Of a DNA stretch of 64,000 bases, positions 9,079 through 17,783 are shown piece after piece. Numbering within the stretch: position 1 is the stretch's first letter; every line of letters starts with the position of its first letter. The translations under genes were made by a program, and so were the position numbers. This DNA comes from an uncultured Clostridia bacterium (GTDB taxonomy: Bacteria; Bacillota; Clostridia; Oscillospirales; Acutalibacteraceae), in contig CANQXE010000002.1 in NCBI GenBank assembly GCA_947627725.1, positions 113,914 to 177,913 on the forward strand, read 5' to 3'. Below the pieces are notes generated by a model, which worked only from the letters and a program-made list of their open reading frames with translations, searched no databases and had not been told where the DNA came from.

Positions 9079-9718
9079 ATGTGCGATTTTTGATTTGGAC
9101 GGAACTCTGGTTGATACCGCCTATGATTTAGGCAGGGCAACTGCTTATGTACTTGAAAGGTATGGTATTGAGCCGAAATGGACTGATGATGATTACAGAG
9201 CATTTGTCGGAAACGGTGCGAAAAAGCTCCTTGAGAGAGCGTTTGAGCATCAGCTTTCCGATGAAGAACTGAATAATGCTCTTGAGTTATTTAAGAAAAA
9301 ATACAATGAAATACTTCTCGATAACGCATATGTATACGACGGTATTAAAACAGCGCTTGACCAACTAAAAAAGCAGGGAATCAAAATTGGTGTTGTTACT
9401 AATAAACCTCATTTTGCCGCTGTTAAAATGGTTGAGAAACTTTTTGGTAAGAATTATTTTGATGTTATCATCGGTGCCGAGGAGGATGTGGCAAAAAAGC
9501 CTGACCCTTTTACAACTAATCTTGCGCTTGAAAGACTCGGATGTTCTTCACAGGATTCGGTTTTTTTCGGTGACAGCGATGTTGATATCTATACAGCCAA
9601 AAATGCGGGTTTAAAATCGGTTGGCTGTTCGTGGGGATTTCGCAGCCGTGAGTGTCTGCTTTCCGCGTCACCTTCACTTATAATTGACAGCCCCTGTTCC
9701 ATTGCCAAACTTTTTTGA
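9071..9718 (+). CDS. HAD-family phosphatase, phosphoglycolate phosphatase-like
   Basis: A cytosolic HAD hydrolase of 215 residues. The nucleophile motif DLDGT is at 8-12, the second motif VVTNKP is mid-protein, KPDP carries the third-motif lysine, and FFGDSDVD supplies the metal-binding acids. The small helical cap (residues about 15-85) places it with Gph/PgmB/YjjG-type phosphatases; the substrate cannot be read from sequence. It overlaps potD by eight bases and ends the pot operon, but a role in polyamine metabolism is only suggested by position. Confidence 0.85.
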   Translation: MIKCAIFDLDGTLVDTAYDLGRATAYVLERYGIEPKWTDDDYRAFVGNGAKKLLERAFEHQLSDEELNNALELFKKKYNEILLDNAYVYDGIKTALDQLKKQGIKIGVVTNKPHFAAVKMVEKLFGKNYFDVIIGAEEDVAKKPDPFTTNLALERLGCSSQDSVFFGDSDVDIYTAKNAGLKSVGCSWGFRSRECLLSASPSLIIDSPCSIAKLF

Positions 9719-9736
9719 AGTTGTTTTAAAAAAGTG

Positions 9737-9765
9737 TTGACAAATGTATTTTACTTTGCTATAAT
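9737..9765 (+). promoter_or_regulatory. Consensus promoter of tRNA-Leu
   Basis: TTGACA (9737-9742) and TATAAT (9760-9765) are separated by 17 bases. Both boxes match consensus, and the tRNA starts 13 bases later. Confidence 0.9.
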
Positions 9766-9778
9766 TCATATCGTTGAC

Positions 9779-9863
9779 GCGAGAGTGGCGGAATCGGCAG
9801 ACGCGCACGTTTGAGGGGCGTGTGGGGCGACTCGTACGGGTTCAAGTCCCGTCTCTCGCACCA
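9779..9863 (+). tRNA. tRNA-Leu (anticodon GAG)
   Basis: An 85-base class II tRNA with a long variable arm. The acceptor GCGAGAG pairs with CTCTCGC, the discriminator is A and CCA is encoded. The anticodon stem CACGT/GCGTG encloses TTGAGGG, giving GAG. The T arm contains GGTTCAAGTCC. It is a single-gene unit with its own promoter and terminator. Confidence 0.95.
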
Positions 9864-9905
9864 TTAAAGGCATAGTATCATTTGTTACTATGCCTTTAAT
9901 TTTTT
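9864..9905 (+). terminator. Terminator of tRNA-Leu
   Basis: TTAAAGGCATAGTA pairs with TACTATGCCTTTAA and is followed by six T residues. Confidence 0.92.
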
Positions 9906-9974
9906 AATGCCTATTTATAAATGAAATTGGTAATTTTTTTATATTATATTAGGCTGTAAAAAAATGTGCGGATA

Positions 9975-10003
9975 TTGACAAAACTATACTGCTAATTTAT
10001 AAT
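9975..10003 (+). promoter_or_regulatory. Consensus promoter of the dlt-like operon
   Basis: TTGACA (9975-9980) and TATAAT (9998-10003) are separated by 17 bases. An AT-rich 5' leader of about 35 bases precedes the first ATG. Confidence 0.85.
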
Positions 10004-10047
10004 TATATTATTTTATAACTATATTAATTTTTAATTTGAGGTATTTT

Positions 10048-11562
10048 ATGAAGAATATTTTAGAATACTTAGAAGCAACAGCATATAAATATCCAAACAA
10101 GATTGGCTTTACAGATGCTAAGCGAGAGTCAACATTTGAAGAAACAATGAATAATTCTAAAAGATTGGGAACATTAATTTCTAAGTTCGGAAACCGAAGA
10201 GCTGTTGCAATAATTATAGATAAAACTTGTAATTGTATTGATGCAATGTTAGGCTCACTTTATGCCGGAGATTATTATGTTGTTATTGATGTTCATTCTC
10301 CTATTGATAGAATTCAAACCATCTTATCAACTTTGGACAATCCAATAATTATTACTGACAAAGATTCAATTGATCTCGCACGCAAGATCAATTGCGACAG
10401 TCAGTTTATAGTATATGAAAATGCTATTGATACTGATATTAATCAGCAAATTCTTGATGAAATAAGAGGCTATATGATAGATTTGGATATAGCTTATATA
10501 TTATTTACAAGTGGTTCTACCGGAATACCTAAGGGTACAGTTATCAGTCATCGTGCATTAATCTCTTATATTAATTGGGTAACTTCTGCATTCGGTTTTG
10601 ATGAGAACACGAGATTTGGCTCACAAACTCCATTATATTTTAGTATGTCGGTAACTGATTTATATTCAACAGTAAAGTGTGGATGCACATACAATATTAT
10701 TCCAAAACAATATTTTTCTTTTCCGGTAAATCTCGTTGGCTTTCTTAATGAGAAAGAAATTAATACAATATATTGGGTTCCAACTGCGATATCAATTCTT
10801 GCAAATTGGAATGTATTCGACGTTATAAAACCGGACTATTTAACTACAGTGCTGTTTGCAGGTGAAGTTATGCCGGTAAAGCAGCTTAACTATTGGATTA
10901 ATAATTTAAGTGGAGTTACATTTGCAAATCTCTTTGGTCCAACGGAAACTACAGATATTTGTACATTTTATGTTGTTGACAGAGAATTTAATGATTCAGA
11001 TAGTCTTCCTATCGGTAAGCATTGTGATAATTGTGATGTGTTTATTGTTAAGGAGGACGGAACAGAAGCAAAAGCTGGTGAAGAAGGGGAGCTTTACGTA
11101 AGAACAACATTTATGGCGGAAGGATATTATAATAACCCTCAAAAAACTGCAGATGCGTTTGTTCAAAATCCTCTTAATAAGGCATATCCTGAAAGAGTGT
11201 ATAGAACAGGAGATATAGTAAAGCTTAATGACAGAGGGGAAATAATTTATATTTCAAGAAAAGATTTTCAAATAAAGCGCAGCGGTTATCGAATTGAACT
11301 TGGGGAAATCGAAGCAGGTGCAAATAGTGTCGAAAAAGTCAAAAGCTGCGCGTGCATTTATGACAAGAGCAGTGACTGCTTAGCATTGATTTATGAGGGT
11401 GGACCAAAAGATACCGGAATCATTCTTTCAGCAGTTCAAAGCAAGGTTCCGGCATATATGATTCCGGATAAGGTTGTCAGAATTAAAGAAATGCCAAAAA
11501 ATTCTAATGGTAAAATAGATAGAAAATTGTTAATAAAAAACTTTGATAGTTATGTAAAATAA
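10048..11562 (+). CDS. dltA: DltA-like adenylating (acyl-AMP) ligase
   Basis: An ANL-superfamily adenylating enzyme of 504 residues, the DltA size. It should activate a carboxylic acid with ATP and load the carrier protein encoded next. The phosphate loop is LFTSGSTGIPKG, with NLFGPTETTD, YRTGDIV and the C-terminal lysine block NSNGKIDRK. Two DltA substrate residues differ: the Asp of FDLS, which holds the amino group, is Ser (FSMS), and the Cys of FCGE, which excludes L-alanine, is Ala (FAGE). D-alanine is therefore doubtful as substrate. ATG 10048 follows GAGG. The gene is more AT-rich than its flanks. Confidence 0.8.
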   Translation: MKNILEYLEATAYKYPNKIGFTDAKRESTFEETMNNSKRLGTLISKFGNRRAVAIIIDKTCNCIDAMLGSLYAGDYYVVIDVHSPIDRIQTILSTLDNPIIITDKDSIDLARKINCDSQFIVYENAIDTDINQQILDEIRGYMIDLDIAYILFTSGSTGIPKGTVISHRALISYINWVTSAFGFDENTRFGSQTPLYFSMSVTDLYSTVKCGCTYNIIPKQYFSFPVNLVGFLNEKEINTIYWVPTAISILANWNVFDVIKPDYLTTVLFAGEVMPVKQLNYWINNLSGVTFANLFGPTETTDICTFYVVDREFNDSDSLPIGKHCDNCDVFIVKEDGTEAKAGEEGELYVRTTFMAEGYYNNPQKTADAFVQNPLNKAYPERVYRTGDIVKLNDRGEIIYISRKDFQIKRSGYRIELGEIEAGANSVEKVKSCACIYDKSSDCLALIYEGGPKDTGIILSAVQSKVPAYMIPDKVVRIKEMPKNSNGKIDRKLLIKNFDSYVK

Positions 11563-11574
11563 AGGAGATATTTT

Positions 11575-11805
11575 ATGGAAGAGTTATTAGAAATTTTAAG
11601 TGAAATAAAACCGGGTATTGATTTTAAAAACGAGGTCAGCCTTATTGATAACGGTATATTAGATTCTTTATCAATAATCCGTCTTGTAGGCGAAATAGAA
11701 GATGAATTTGATGTTAGTATCGGTGTAGCTGACCTGGTTCCCGAAAACTTTAATACTGTTCAGGATATTATGGCACTTATTAATAGATTAGGCGACGAGG
11801 AATAA
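11575..11805 (+). CDS. dltC: DltC-like acyl carrier protein
   Basis: A 76-residue acidic carrier protein. The phosphopantetheine serine sits in DNGILDSLSIIRL, near residue 32, so it needs a holo-ACP synthase. It is expected to carry the acyl group from the upstream ligase to the membrane acyltransferase. The start follows AAGGAG. Gene order is A-C-B-D rather than the classical dltABCD. It could instead be described as a generic ACP. Confidence 0.85.
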   Translation: MEELLEILSEIKPGIDFKNEVSLIDNGILDSLSIIRLVGEIEDEFDVSIGVADLVPENFNTVQDIMALINRLGDEE

Positions 11806-11810
11806 ATAAA

Positions 11811-13391
11811 ATGAGTTTAACATCACTTGTTTTCTTTGCCTTTTTAGGTGTATCACTTATTTTGTACTATATTATTCCTAAAAAAGCACAATGGGTAATT
11901 CTGCTGGCAGTTTCTTTGTTTTTCTTTGCGTATTCAAGCAAACTATTAATCTTATATATGATTGCAACCACATTATTGATTTATGTTGGTGCATTGTTCA
12001 TACAAAAATACAATGATGAATTCAAAGCAAAAAAGAAGACCCTAAGTAAAGAAGACAGAAAGCAATTAAAATCTGCTATTAATAAAAAGACAAACACAAT
12101 TTTAACTGTTATCGTTATTGCTTGTGTTGGAATACTTGCTGTATTAAAGTATTGCAATTTTTTTGGGGGTATTATTAATGATGTGTCTGAAATAATTGCA
12201 GATAAAAGCATTGTTCCGACATTTAATTTATTATTGCCTCTTGGCATATCCTATTACACATTGATGTCTGTCAGTTACATAGTCGATGTGTATAGAGGCA
12301 CAATAGAAGCTGAAAAAAATCCTTGCAGATTACTGCTGTTTGTGTGTTATTTTCCTCATATTACTGAAGGACCTTTTGATACATATGAAAACTTAAATTT
12401 GCAATTCAGAGCATATCATAAATTTAATTATGATAAATTCATTAATGCATTATGTTTACTATTGTTCGGATTAGTTAAGAAAATGGTACTTGCGGACAGA
12501 CTTGCATACATTTCAAATGAAATCTTTGATAATTATACAAGTTATTCAGGACTCCAAGTATTCGTTGGTATGCTTTCTTATACTATTTGTATTTATGCTG
12601 ATTTTTCCGGTTGTATTGATATTGTACGCGGCGTATCAAAAATGTTTGGAATTGATATTGCTGAAAATTTTAACAGACCGTTCTTTTCACATTCTGTTCA
12701 GGAATTTTGGCGAAGATGGCATATTACTCTTGGCGGTTGGTTAAAAAATTATATTTTCTATCCGGTATCTTTATCTAAGGTGGAAAAAAATTTCTCTAAG
12801 AAAATAAACAAGGTTTGCAAAAACAGATATTATGCGGCTACAATTCCGACTTTTTTGCCGCTTTTATGTGTTTGGATAGTAATGGGTATATGGCATGGCG
12901 CAAGTTGGAAGTATGTAGTTTATGGATTGTACTATTTTGCTATTATTTTTATGGGCGTTATGTGCGAACCAATCTTTTTAAGAGTATTTAAAAATTTAAA
13001 AATTCAGCGCAACGGAAAAGCTTTTGGAGCTTTTCAAATCATAAGGACTGACCTTTTGGTTACTGTCGGACTTACTATGTTCAGAGCAGATACGTTGACA
13101 CAATTTGGCTCAATGATTAAATCTTTGGGTACTATTAATTTTAACGTATTTACTATTTTAAATCAATTTCCGGATTTACATAAGTTGGATTATGTTCTGA
13201 TGGTTTTCTTGATAATTGCTTTATTTATTAAAGAATTAAAAGAAGAAAAAGTTAAAAATATTAATATATTGATTGAAACAAATGTTTTTCGCAGATGGCT
13301 TTGGATTACAATAGCAATTTTAATGGTTATATTGCTCGGTATTTATGGTACCGGATATACAGAGCAGGTGTCAGTTTACGCGGAGTTTTAA
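11811..13391 (+). CDS. MBOAT-family membrane O-acyltransferase (AlgI/DltB-like)
   Basis: A polytopic membrane protein of 526 residues with ten or more predicted spans. FNRPFFSHSVQEFWRRWH and the later GIWHGASW, which holds the catalytic histidine, are MBOAT hallmarks. Length and motifs fit AlgI-type exopolysaccharide acetyltransferases better than the roughly 400-residue DltB. It should take the acyl group from the carrier protein and move it across the membrane to a surface polymer. It starts five bases after the carrier gene. Confidence 0.85.
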   Translation: MSLTSLVFFAFLGVSLILYYIIPKKAQWVILLAVSLFFFAYSSKLLILYMIATTLLIYVGALFIQKYNDEFKAKKKTLSKEDRKQLKSAINKKTNTILTVIVIACVGILAVLKYCNFFGGIINDVSEIIADKSIVPTFNLLLPLGISYYTLMSVSYIVDVYRGTIEAEKNPCRLLLFVCYFPHITEGPFDTYENLNLQFRAYHKFNYDKFINALCLLLFGLVKKMVLADRLAYISNEIFDNYTSYSGLQVFVGMLSYTICIYADFSGCIDIVRGVSKMFGIDIAENFNRPFFSHSVQEFWRRWHITLGGWLKNYIFYPVSLSKVEKNFSKKINKVCKNRYYAATIPTFLPLLCVWIVMGIWHGASWKYVVYGLYYFAIIFMGVMCEPIFLRVFKNLKIQRNGKAFGAFQIIRTDLLVTVGLTMFRADTLTQFGSMIKSLGTINFNVFTILNQFPDLHKLDYVLMVFLIIALFIKELKEEKVKNINILIETNVFRRWLWITIAILMVILLGIYGTGYTEQVSVYAEF

Positions 13392-13402
13392 CGAGGTTAA
13401 AA

Positions 13403-14461
13403 ATGAGAAAGAATATAAATTTCAAACGAATTCTTAGAATTATTTCTTCGGTAATGATTATTTTGTTAGTGGTTTCAATAGAAAGTGTATTATGCAATCA
13501 TCCTAATAATTTAGTTGAGAGAAATGTAAATTCATTTTACAATGAAAAAGAAAATACATTAGATTATGTTGTTATGGGTTCAAGTGCAGCGCAATATGGT
13601 ATATTTCCGGCTATAATATGGAAAGAAAATGAAATAACAGGAAATACATTATGTGTAGATGGGTGTAATTCTAAAATATACTTATCTTTATTGAAAGAAA
13701 TATTATCGACACAGAAGAACGCAATAATAGTTGTAGATATGGACGGTTTTAATTATATTAAAGAAAATAAAGAATATAATTTCAAATCGTTCTGGATAGA
13801 CACAATGAAGCGTAATGAAAATTGGAAGGAGACTATTAACAGAGTAGATAAGGAAAACAAAATTGAGCATTATGTACCTATATTGAAATATCATAAAAAT
13901 TTTTTTCACTCATATAATAATATTTCTATATCCATTGAAAAACTTTTTGGTAAAAGCACAGATACAATGAAAGGCGCAAATTATCTTAATGAGAATCGGT
14001 TATCTAAAGATGAAATGAAATCATTGGTTGTGTTAAAAAATTTTTATCCTGCGCCAAATGCTGTTCCTCAGGAGAGGGAGGCGCTTTTATATGAGTTTCT
14101 GAATTATTGTAAAGATAACAAGGTTAAAGATGTTCTGTTTTGTGATTTTCCTAAAGCGTATTCTACCGATGAAAAATATGCCGATTTGCTTTCATATGAG
14201 GAAAAAGGCGCATATAATGAAAAAATTATAAAAGAATACGGTTATAATGTGCTGAATTTTAATAAGCTAAATAATCCTTGTAAATTGACTAAAGAAGATT
14301 TTGCAGATAGTTATCATTTAAAATATACCGGAGCGATTAAAATTTCTAATTTTTTAGGAAACTATATAAAAGAGAATTATGATATAAATGAAAAAGATGA
14401 TCAGTTGATTTCCGAATGGAATAAGTCAACTGAGGAGGCATATAAAAAATACAATTTGTAA
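13403..14461 (+). CDS. Membrane-anchored SGNH-hydrolase-like protein (DltD/AlgJ-like)
   Basis: A 352-residue protein with one N-terminal membrane span (about 10-30) and an outside domain. A candidate nucleophile lies in MGSSAAQYG (about 58-66), and the C-terminal DSYHLKYTGA supplies the Asp-x-x-His pair of SGNH enzymes. By position it is the last-step partner of the MBOAT protein, like DltD or AlgJ/AlgX. ATG 13403 follows CGAGG; longer frames upstream run inside the MBOAT gene. It closes the AT-rich operon. Confidence 0.78.
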   Translation: MRKNINFKRILRIISSVMIILLVVSIESVLCNHPNNLVERNVNSFYNEKENTLDYVVMGSSAAQYGIFPAIIWKENEITGNTLCVDGCNSKIYLSLLKEILSTQKNAIIVVDMDGFNYIKENKEYNFKSFWIDTMKRNENWKETINRVDKENKIEHYVPILKYHKNFFHSYNNISISIEKLFGKSTDTMKGANYLNENRLSKDEMKSLVVLKNFYPAPNAVPQEREALLYEFLNYCKDNKVKDVLFCDFPKAYSTDEKYADLLSYEEKGAYNEKIIKEYGYNVLNFNKLNNPCKLTKEDFADSYHLKYTGAIKISNFLGNYIKENYDINEKDDQLISEWNKSTEEAYKKYNL

Positions 14462-14500
14462 TTATTTAACAGTATTTTTTACAGTCTTGAGGAATATCAA

Positions 14501-15460
14501 ATGATTTTAAAAACGCCGTATTATTATAAGGATTTTAAGTGTATTGCCGGTGACTGCCCCGACTCCTGCTGTCAGGGCTGGGAGGTTGACGCAGATGATG
14601 AGTCGCTTGAATACTATAATACTATTACAGGCGATATAAGAAACAGAATTGACAGCGTACTTGATAAGGATGAATTCGGCAATACGATTTTCAGACTTGC
14701 CGATAAAAAGCGCTGTCCTTTTTTAAATTCTGATAATCTTTGCGATATGCATATTGCAATCGGAGGGGAGCATACGCCGTATACTTGCAAAATGTTCCCC
14801 AGATTTATAAATGATTTCGGCGGTACAAGAGAAATGGGCTTATCATTTTCCTGTCCCGTTGCCGCCGATATGATGTTTAATTCAAAGGAACATATGAGCT
14901 TTTTCAGTGAGATAAACGACCTGCCGCCTCAGCTTAATGAAATTGACGCTCAAACTTATTTTTATCTTACAAAAGCGCGCGATACGGCTTTTTCTATCCT
15001 TCAAAATAAGAAAGCTCCGATAAATAAAAGACTTATTGCTTTGCTCAATTACGGTGCTGATATTCAAAATAGTTTGGATAAATATACTGAAGGTGATGAT
15101 GACATCTCTTTCTTTGATGTGTTCAAAAATCCTGAAATTATTAACCCAGAGTGGATTGACAGGGTAGATAACGGTAAAATTAAGTCGGTTAAAAATGAAA
15201 CCTTTAATGAAAATATTGCGTCATATTTTATTTTCAGATATTTTCTTACTGCTGTCAATGATTATGATGTTCTGTCGAAAGTCAAAATGGCTGTAATAGG
15301 TGTTTTGATTGTTACATATTTTGGTGAGGATAGCTGGACGATCCACCTGTGGAGCAAGGAAACAGAGCATTCGCAGTACAATATGGACAGATACAAAAAG
15401 CTCCTTAAGACAGCAAAATGTCTGTCTGTAAGGAGCCTGAAAAATTATTTAACCATATAA
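14501..15460 (+). CDS. FliB-like lysine-N-methylase family protein
   Basis: A 319-residue protein of the FliB family, whose founder methylates flagellin lysines. The N-terminal half has the cysteine pattern CIAGDCPDSCCQGW, then KRCPFL, LCDMH and YTCKMFPR, likely binding a metal cluster. The last part is shorter than in typical members. No flagellar gene is present in the window, so the substrate may be another protein. The start ATG has GAGG upstream. The stop lies in a weak AT-rich hairpin shared with the convergent ROK gene. Confidence 0.8.
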   Translation: MILKTPYYYKDFKCIAGDCPDSCCQGWEVDADDESLEYYNTITGDIRNRIDSVLDKDEFGNTIFRLADKKRCPFLNSDNLCDMHIAIGGEHTPYTCKMFPRFINDFGGTREMGLSFSCPVAADMMFNSKEHMSFFSEINDLPPQLNEIDAQTYFYLTKARDTAFSILQNKKAPINKRLIALLNYGADIQNSLDKYTEGDDDISFFDVFKNPEIINPEWIDRVDNGKIKSVKNETFNENIASYFIFRYFLTAVNDYDVLSKVKMAVIGVLIVTYFGEDSWTIHLWSKETEHSQYNMDRYKKLLKTAKCLSVRSLKNYLTI

Positions 15461-15463
15461 TTT
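15440..15463. terminator. Weak AT-rich hairpin between convergent genes
   Basis: AAAATTAT pairs with ATAATTTT around an 8-base loop. It spans the FliB-like stop and lies next to the stop of the minus-strand ROK gene. Confidence 0.35.
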
Positions 15464-15465
15464 TA

Positions 15466-16353
15466 TTAATTTCTCAGCTTTGACGCTTCAGCGGCTACAC
15501 CGAGAAGAGGAGCATCGTTACCGAGCTTTGAACGAACTATATTTACGTCCTTAAAGTTTTCCATAAGGAGATTATAAATTTTTCTGTCAATCAAATCAAT
15601 GACATAATCCTCGTTCATAATTCCGCCTCCGAGAATGATGAGCGGGGGGTTGAAAATATAAATAATATTTATCAGCCCAATTATCATTTCATCAATCCAC
15701 TGGTCGATTACCGAACGTATTTCCGGTTTTGTGAAGTTCTCTTTTTCAAAAATTTCAAATGCATTAAGATGAGTGGAATTCCTTTTATTAACTGATTCAA
15801 GCAGCGCTTTTGTCGACGCATAGCATTCATAGCAGCCTTCGCCGCCGCAAGTGCATTGCTTACCTCCCGCGTGTGTTATCATATGACCGAATTCGCCGGC
15901 GGATGAGCCCATACCTTTATAAAGCTTGTTGTTAAGGTATAACGCCCCTCCAATTCCCGTGCCGTAGGAAAGGCACAGAAAATCGGATTTTCCCTTGCCG
16001 GCGCCGAATTTTGCCTCGCCGAGTGCAAAAGCGTTGACATCATTTTCAACATAGGTAGGTATACCTGTTTTATTTTCAATTATTTTTTTTACCATCATTC
16101 CCGTGTAATACGGAATATTATCTGTTGAATATACGACAATGCCGTTTTCACTGTCAACCTGACCTGCGGTTGAAACGGCGACACGGTCAATATTCTCATA
16201 TTCTTCGATTATGGAAATTATTTTTATAATCAGCTCCTGACCGCCTTTTTCAGCCTCAGTCGGGATAGTATGCCTGTCAGTCAAAACGAATTTTTCGTTG
16301 CACAGAGCATATTTTATATTTGTACCGCCTATGTCAAATGTAAGTATTCTCAT
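15466..16353 (-). CDS. ROK-family sugar kinase (glucokinase-like)
   Basis: A cytosolic kinase of 295 residues. The N-terminal phosphate loop is FDIGGTNIK (5-13). LSYGTGIGGAL and GEFGHM are ROK signature blocks, and the zinc site is CTCGGEGCYEC near 165. There is no DNA-binding domain, so it is an enzyme, not a repressor. The exact sugar (glucose, N-acetylmannosamine, fructose) cannot be read. ATG follows GGAGG on the minus strand. It is divergent from the next gene. Confidence 0.88.
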   Translation of the reverse strand: MRILTFDIGGTNIKYALCNEKFVLTDRHTIPTEAEKGGQELIIKIISIIEEYENIDRVAVSTAGQVDSENGIVVYSTDNIPYYTGMMVKKIIENKTGIPTYVENDVNAFALGEAKFGAGKGKSDFLCLSYGTGIGGALYLNNKLYKGMGSSAGEFGHMITHAGGKQCTCGGEGCYECYASTKALLESVNKRNSTHLNAFEIFEKENFTKPEIRSVIDQWIDEMIIGLINIIYIFNPPLIILGGGIMNEDYVIDLIDRKIYNLLMENFKDVNIVRSKLGNDAPLLGVAAEASKLRN

Positions 16354-16426
16354 TTAATACCTCCGAAGAAAGAAAAGTATTATATAAAATTATTATATCA
16401 ATTTAATTAAGTAATTTCAATACTTA

Positions 16427-16455
16427 TTGAAAAATGAGCGAACATATGTTAAAAT
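16427..16455 (+). promoter_or_regulatory. Promoter of the single-pass membrane protein gene
   Basis: TTGAAA (16427-16432) and TAAAAT (16450-16455) are separated by 17 bases, about 30 bases before the ATG. Confidence 0.55.
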
Positions 16456-16485
16456 AATACTAAACTGTTTTATGAGGTAAATCAT

Positions 16486-17121
16486 ATGGAAGAAGAAATC
16501 AAGGAAGAAGGGCTTGACAGTCCTCTTGTTGTACATAAAAAAAACGATGCGTCTTATCAGGAAACGGCAACTGAGGTTACAATGAACGCTACGCATACTG
16601 ATGATGAAACCTCCGATATGCCGACGCTTGAACGTCACCGTTTCAGAAAAGAGAAAAAAAAGAAAAAATGGCCGTATGTTTTAATTGTTCTTATTGCAAT
16701 TGTTATGGCTGTTTTGTGTGCGCTAATATACAGTGATGTTATTCCTGTTCGCGAAAAGGAAACTACAACGCAGACTACAAGGTCATATACAACACAGCAG
16801 ACAAATGAGTTTAAGGGAATTATTACCGTAAAGGGAACGTATATTTTCTTTGAGGGGACTGAGGTTGACGGTATACAGGGACTTGAAAGGGAAATAAAAT
16901 ACCTTGATAATGGTACAAAATTTGAAATACAGGATGAGAATGCAGACAGCAATTTCCTTAACTATGAGGTTCTTTCATTGCTTTCCAAGTATAATTTTGA
17001 TTATGAAATCACACATATCGTATCGTCGGGACTTAAATCAAAGTATGAAAATGTTCAGACAACTGCCCGACCAAGCAGTACTTCCACTACAAAGAAACCG
17101 CTGACAAGTACAGATAATTAA
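16486..17121 (+). CDS. Single-pass membrane protein with Thr-rich extracellular region
   Basis: A 211-residue protein I do not recognise. An acidic cytoplasmic head is followed by a basic stop (KEKKKKKW), one membrane span at about 63-85, a threonine-rich linker (TTTQTTRSYTTQQ) and an outer domain at about 108-190, then a Ser/Thr tail. The outer domain pattern, ITVKGTYIFFEG then EREIKYLDNGTKFEI, loosely recalls the ExbD/TolR fold, but this is weak. It has its own promoter and stands alone between minus-strand genes. Confidence 0.6.
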   Translation: MEEEIKEEGLDSPLVVHKKNDASYQETATEVTMNATHTDDETSDMPTLERHRFRKEKKKKKWPYVLIVLIAIVMAVLCALIYSDVIPVREKETTTQTTRSYTTQQTNEFKGIITVKGTYIFFEGTEVDGIQGLEREIKYLDNGTKFEIQDENADSNFLNYEVLSLLSKYNFDYEITHIVSSGLKSKYENVQTTARPSSTSTTKKPLTSTDN

Positions 17122-17176
17122 CATATTTAACATTGTTAATTTTTTCAGTCTTGATGAGAAATAAAATAAAAAGTAA

Positions 17177-17203
17177 TTGACCTTGCCCGAACGGACAAGG
17201 TCA
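17177..17203. terminator. Hairpin between convergent membrane protein gene and rnhA
   Basis: GACCTTGCCC pairs with the GGACAAGGTC side around a short CGAAC loop. T-rich sequence follows on the minus strand, which favours termination of rnhA. Confidence 0.6.
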
Positions 17204-17238
17204 AAATATTGTATGAACATCAAAAAGGTTTAATGTAA

Positions 17239-17673
17239 TTACATTTTAAGATAATAGTTTACCGCGAGCTTGTCACAGCGTTCGTTATACGGGTGACCGT
17301 TATGCCCTTTAACCCAGTTAAAAGTAACATTGTGTATTTCAAGGAGTGTCAGAAGTTTTTCCCACAAATCAATATTTAGCGCGGGCTTTTTGTCCGATTT
17401 CTTCCATCCGTTACTTTTCCATGAGTATACCCAGCCTTTTGTAACAGCGTCGCAGACATATTTTGAATCGGTTGTAAGCGTAACCTCACACGGTTCTTTA
17501 AGCAGCTTTAATGCTTCTATAACGGCGGTAAGCTCCATACGGTTATTTGTTGTATCATTGCTCCCGCCTGAAATTTCTTTCTCATTATTCTTATAAACAA
17601 GGATTGCGCCCCAGCCGCCCTTTCCCGGATTTCCGCTGCAGGCGCCGTCGGTATAAATATTAATTTTTTTCAT
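17239..17673 (-). CDS. rnhA: Ribonuclease HI
   Basis: RNase HI cuts the RNA strand of RNA-DNA hybrids and is cytosolic. It has 144 residues. [16 protein letters not shown] holds the first catalytic Asp, ELTAVIEAL the Glu, TTDSKYV the second Asp and [15 protein letters not shown] the C-terminal His/Asp region. I chose ATG 17673 because GAGGAAATT sits directly upstream; the longer frame to 17742 has no family match. It is divergent from rnj. Confidence 0.95.
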   Translation of the reverse strand: MKKINIYTDGACSGNPGKGGWGAILVYKNNEKEISGGSNDTTNNRMELTAVIEALKLLKEPCEVTLTTDSKYVCDAVTKGWVYSWKSNGWKKSDKKPALNIDLWEKLLTLLEIHNVTFNWVKGHNGHPYNERCDKLAVNYYLKM

Positions 17674-17715
17674 AATTTCCTCAAAAACAGAATTTTCTTT
17701 TAAAATTAAACATAT

Positions 17716-17736
17716 TTTACCACTAAAAGTGGTAAT
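17716..17736. repeat. Perfect palindrome in the rnhA-rnj divergent region
   Basis: TTTACCACT and AGTGGTAA-type arms face each other around AAA (TTACCACTAAAAGTGGTAA). It lies 20 bases upstream of the rnj -35 box and could be an operator for either gene. No regulator is identified. Confidence 0.5.
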
Positions 17737-17754
17737 AATCAATATGTGACTTAC

Positions 17755-17783
17755 TTGACAAGAGGGAAATAATGTCTTATTAT
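17755..17783 (+). promoter_or_regulatory. Promoter of rnj
   Basis: TTGACA (17755-17760) and TATTAT (17778-17783) are separated by 17 bases, about 50 bases before the start codon. Confidence 0.8.

Noticed and set aside
9779..14500. Genomic island integrated at tRNA-Leu
   Set aside because: The AT-rich operon starts after the tRNA, but I find no integrase and no repeat of the tRNA 3' end near 14500.
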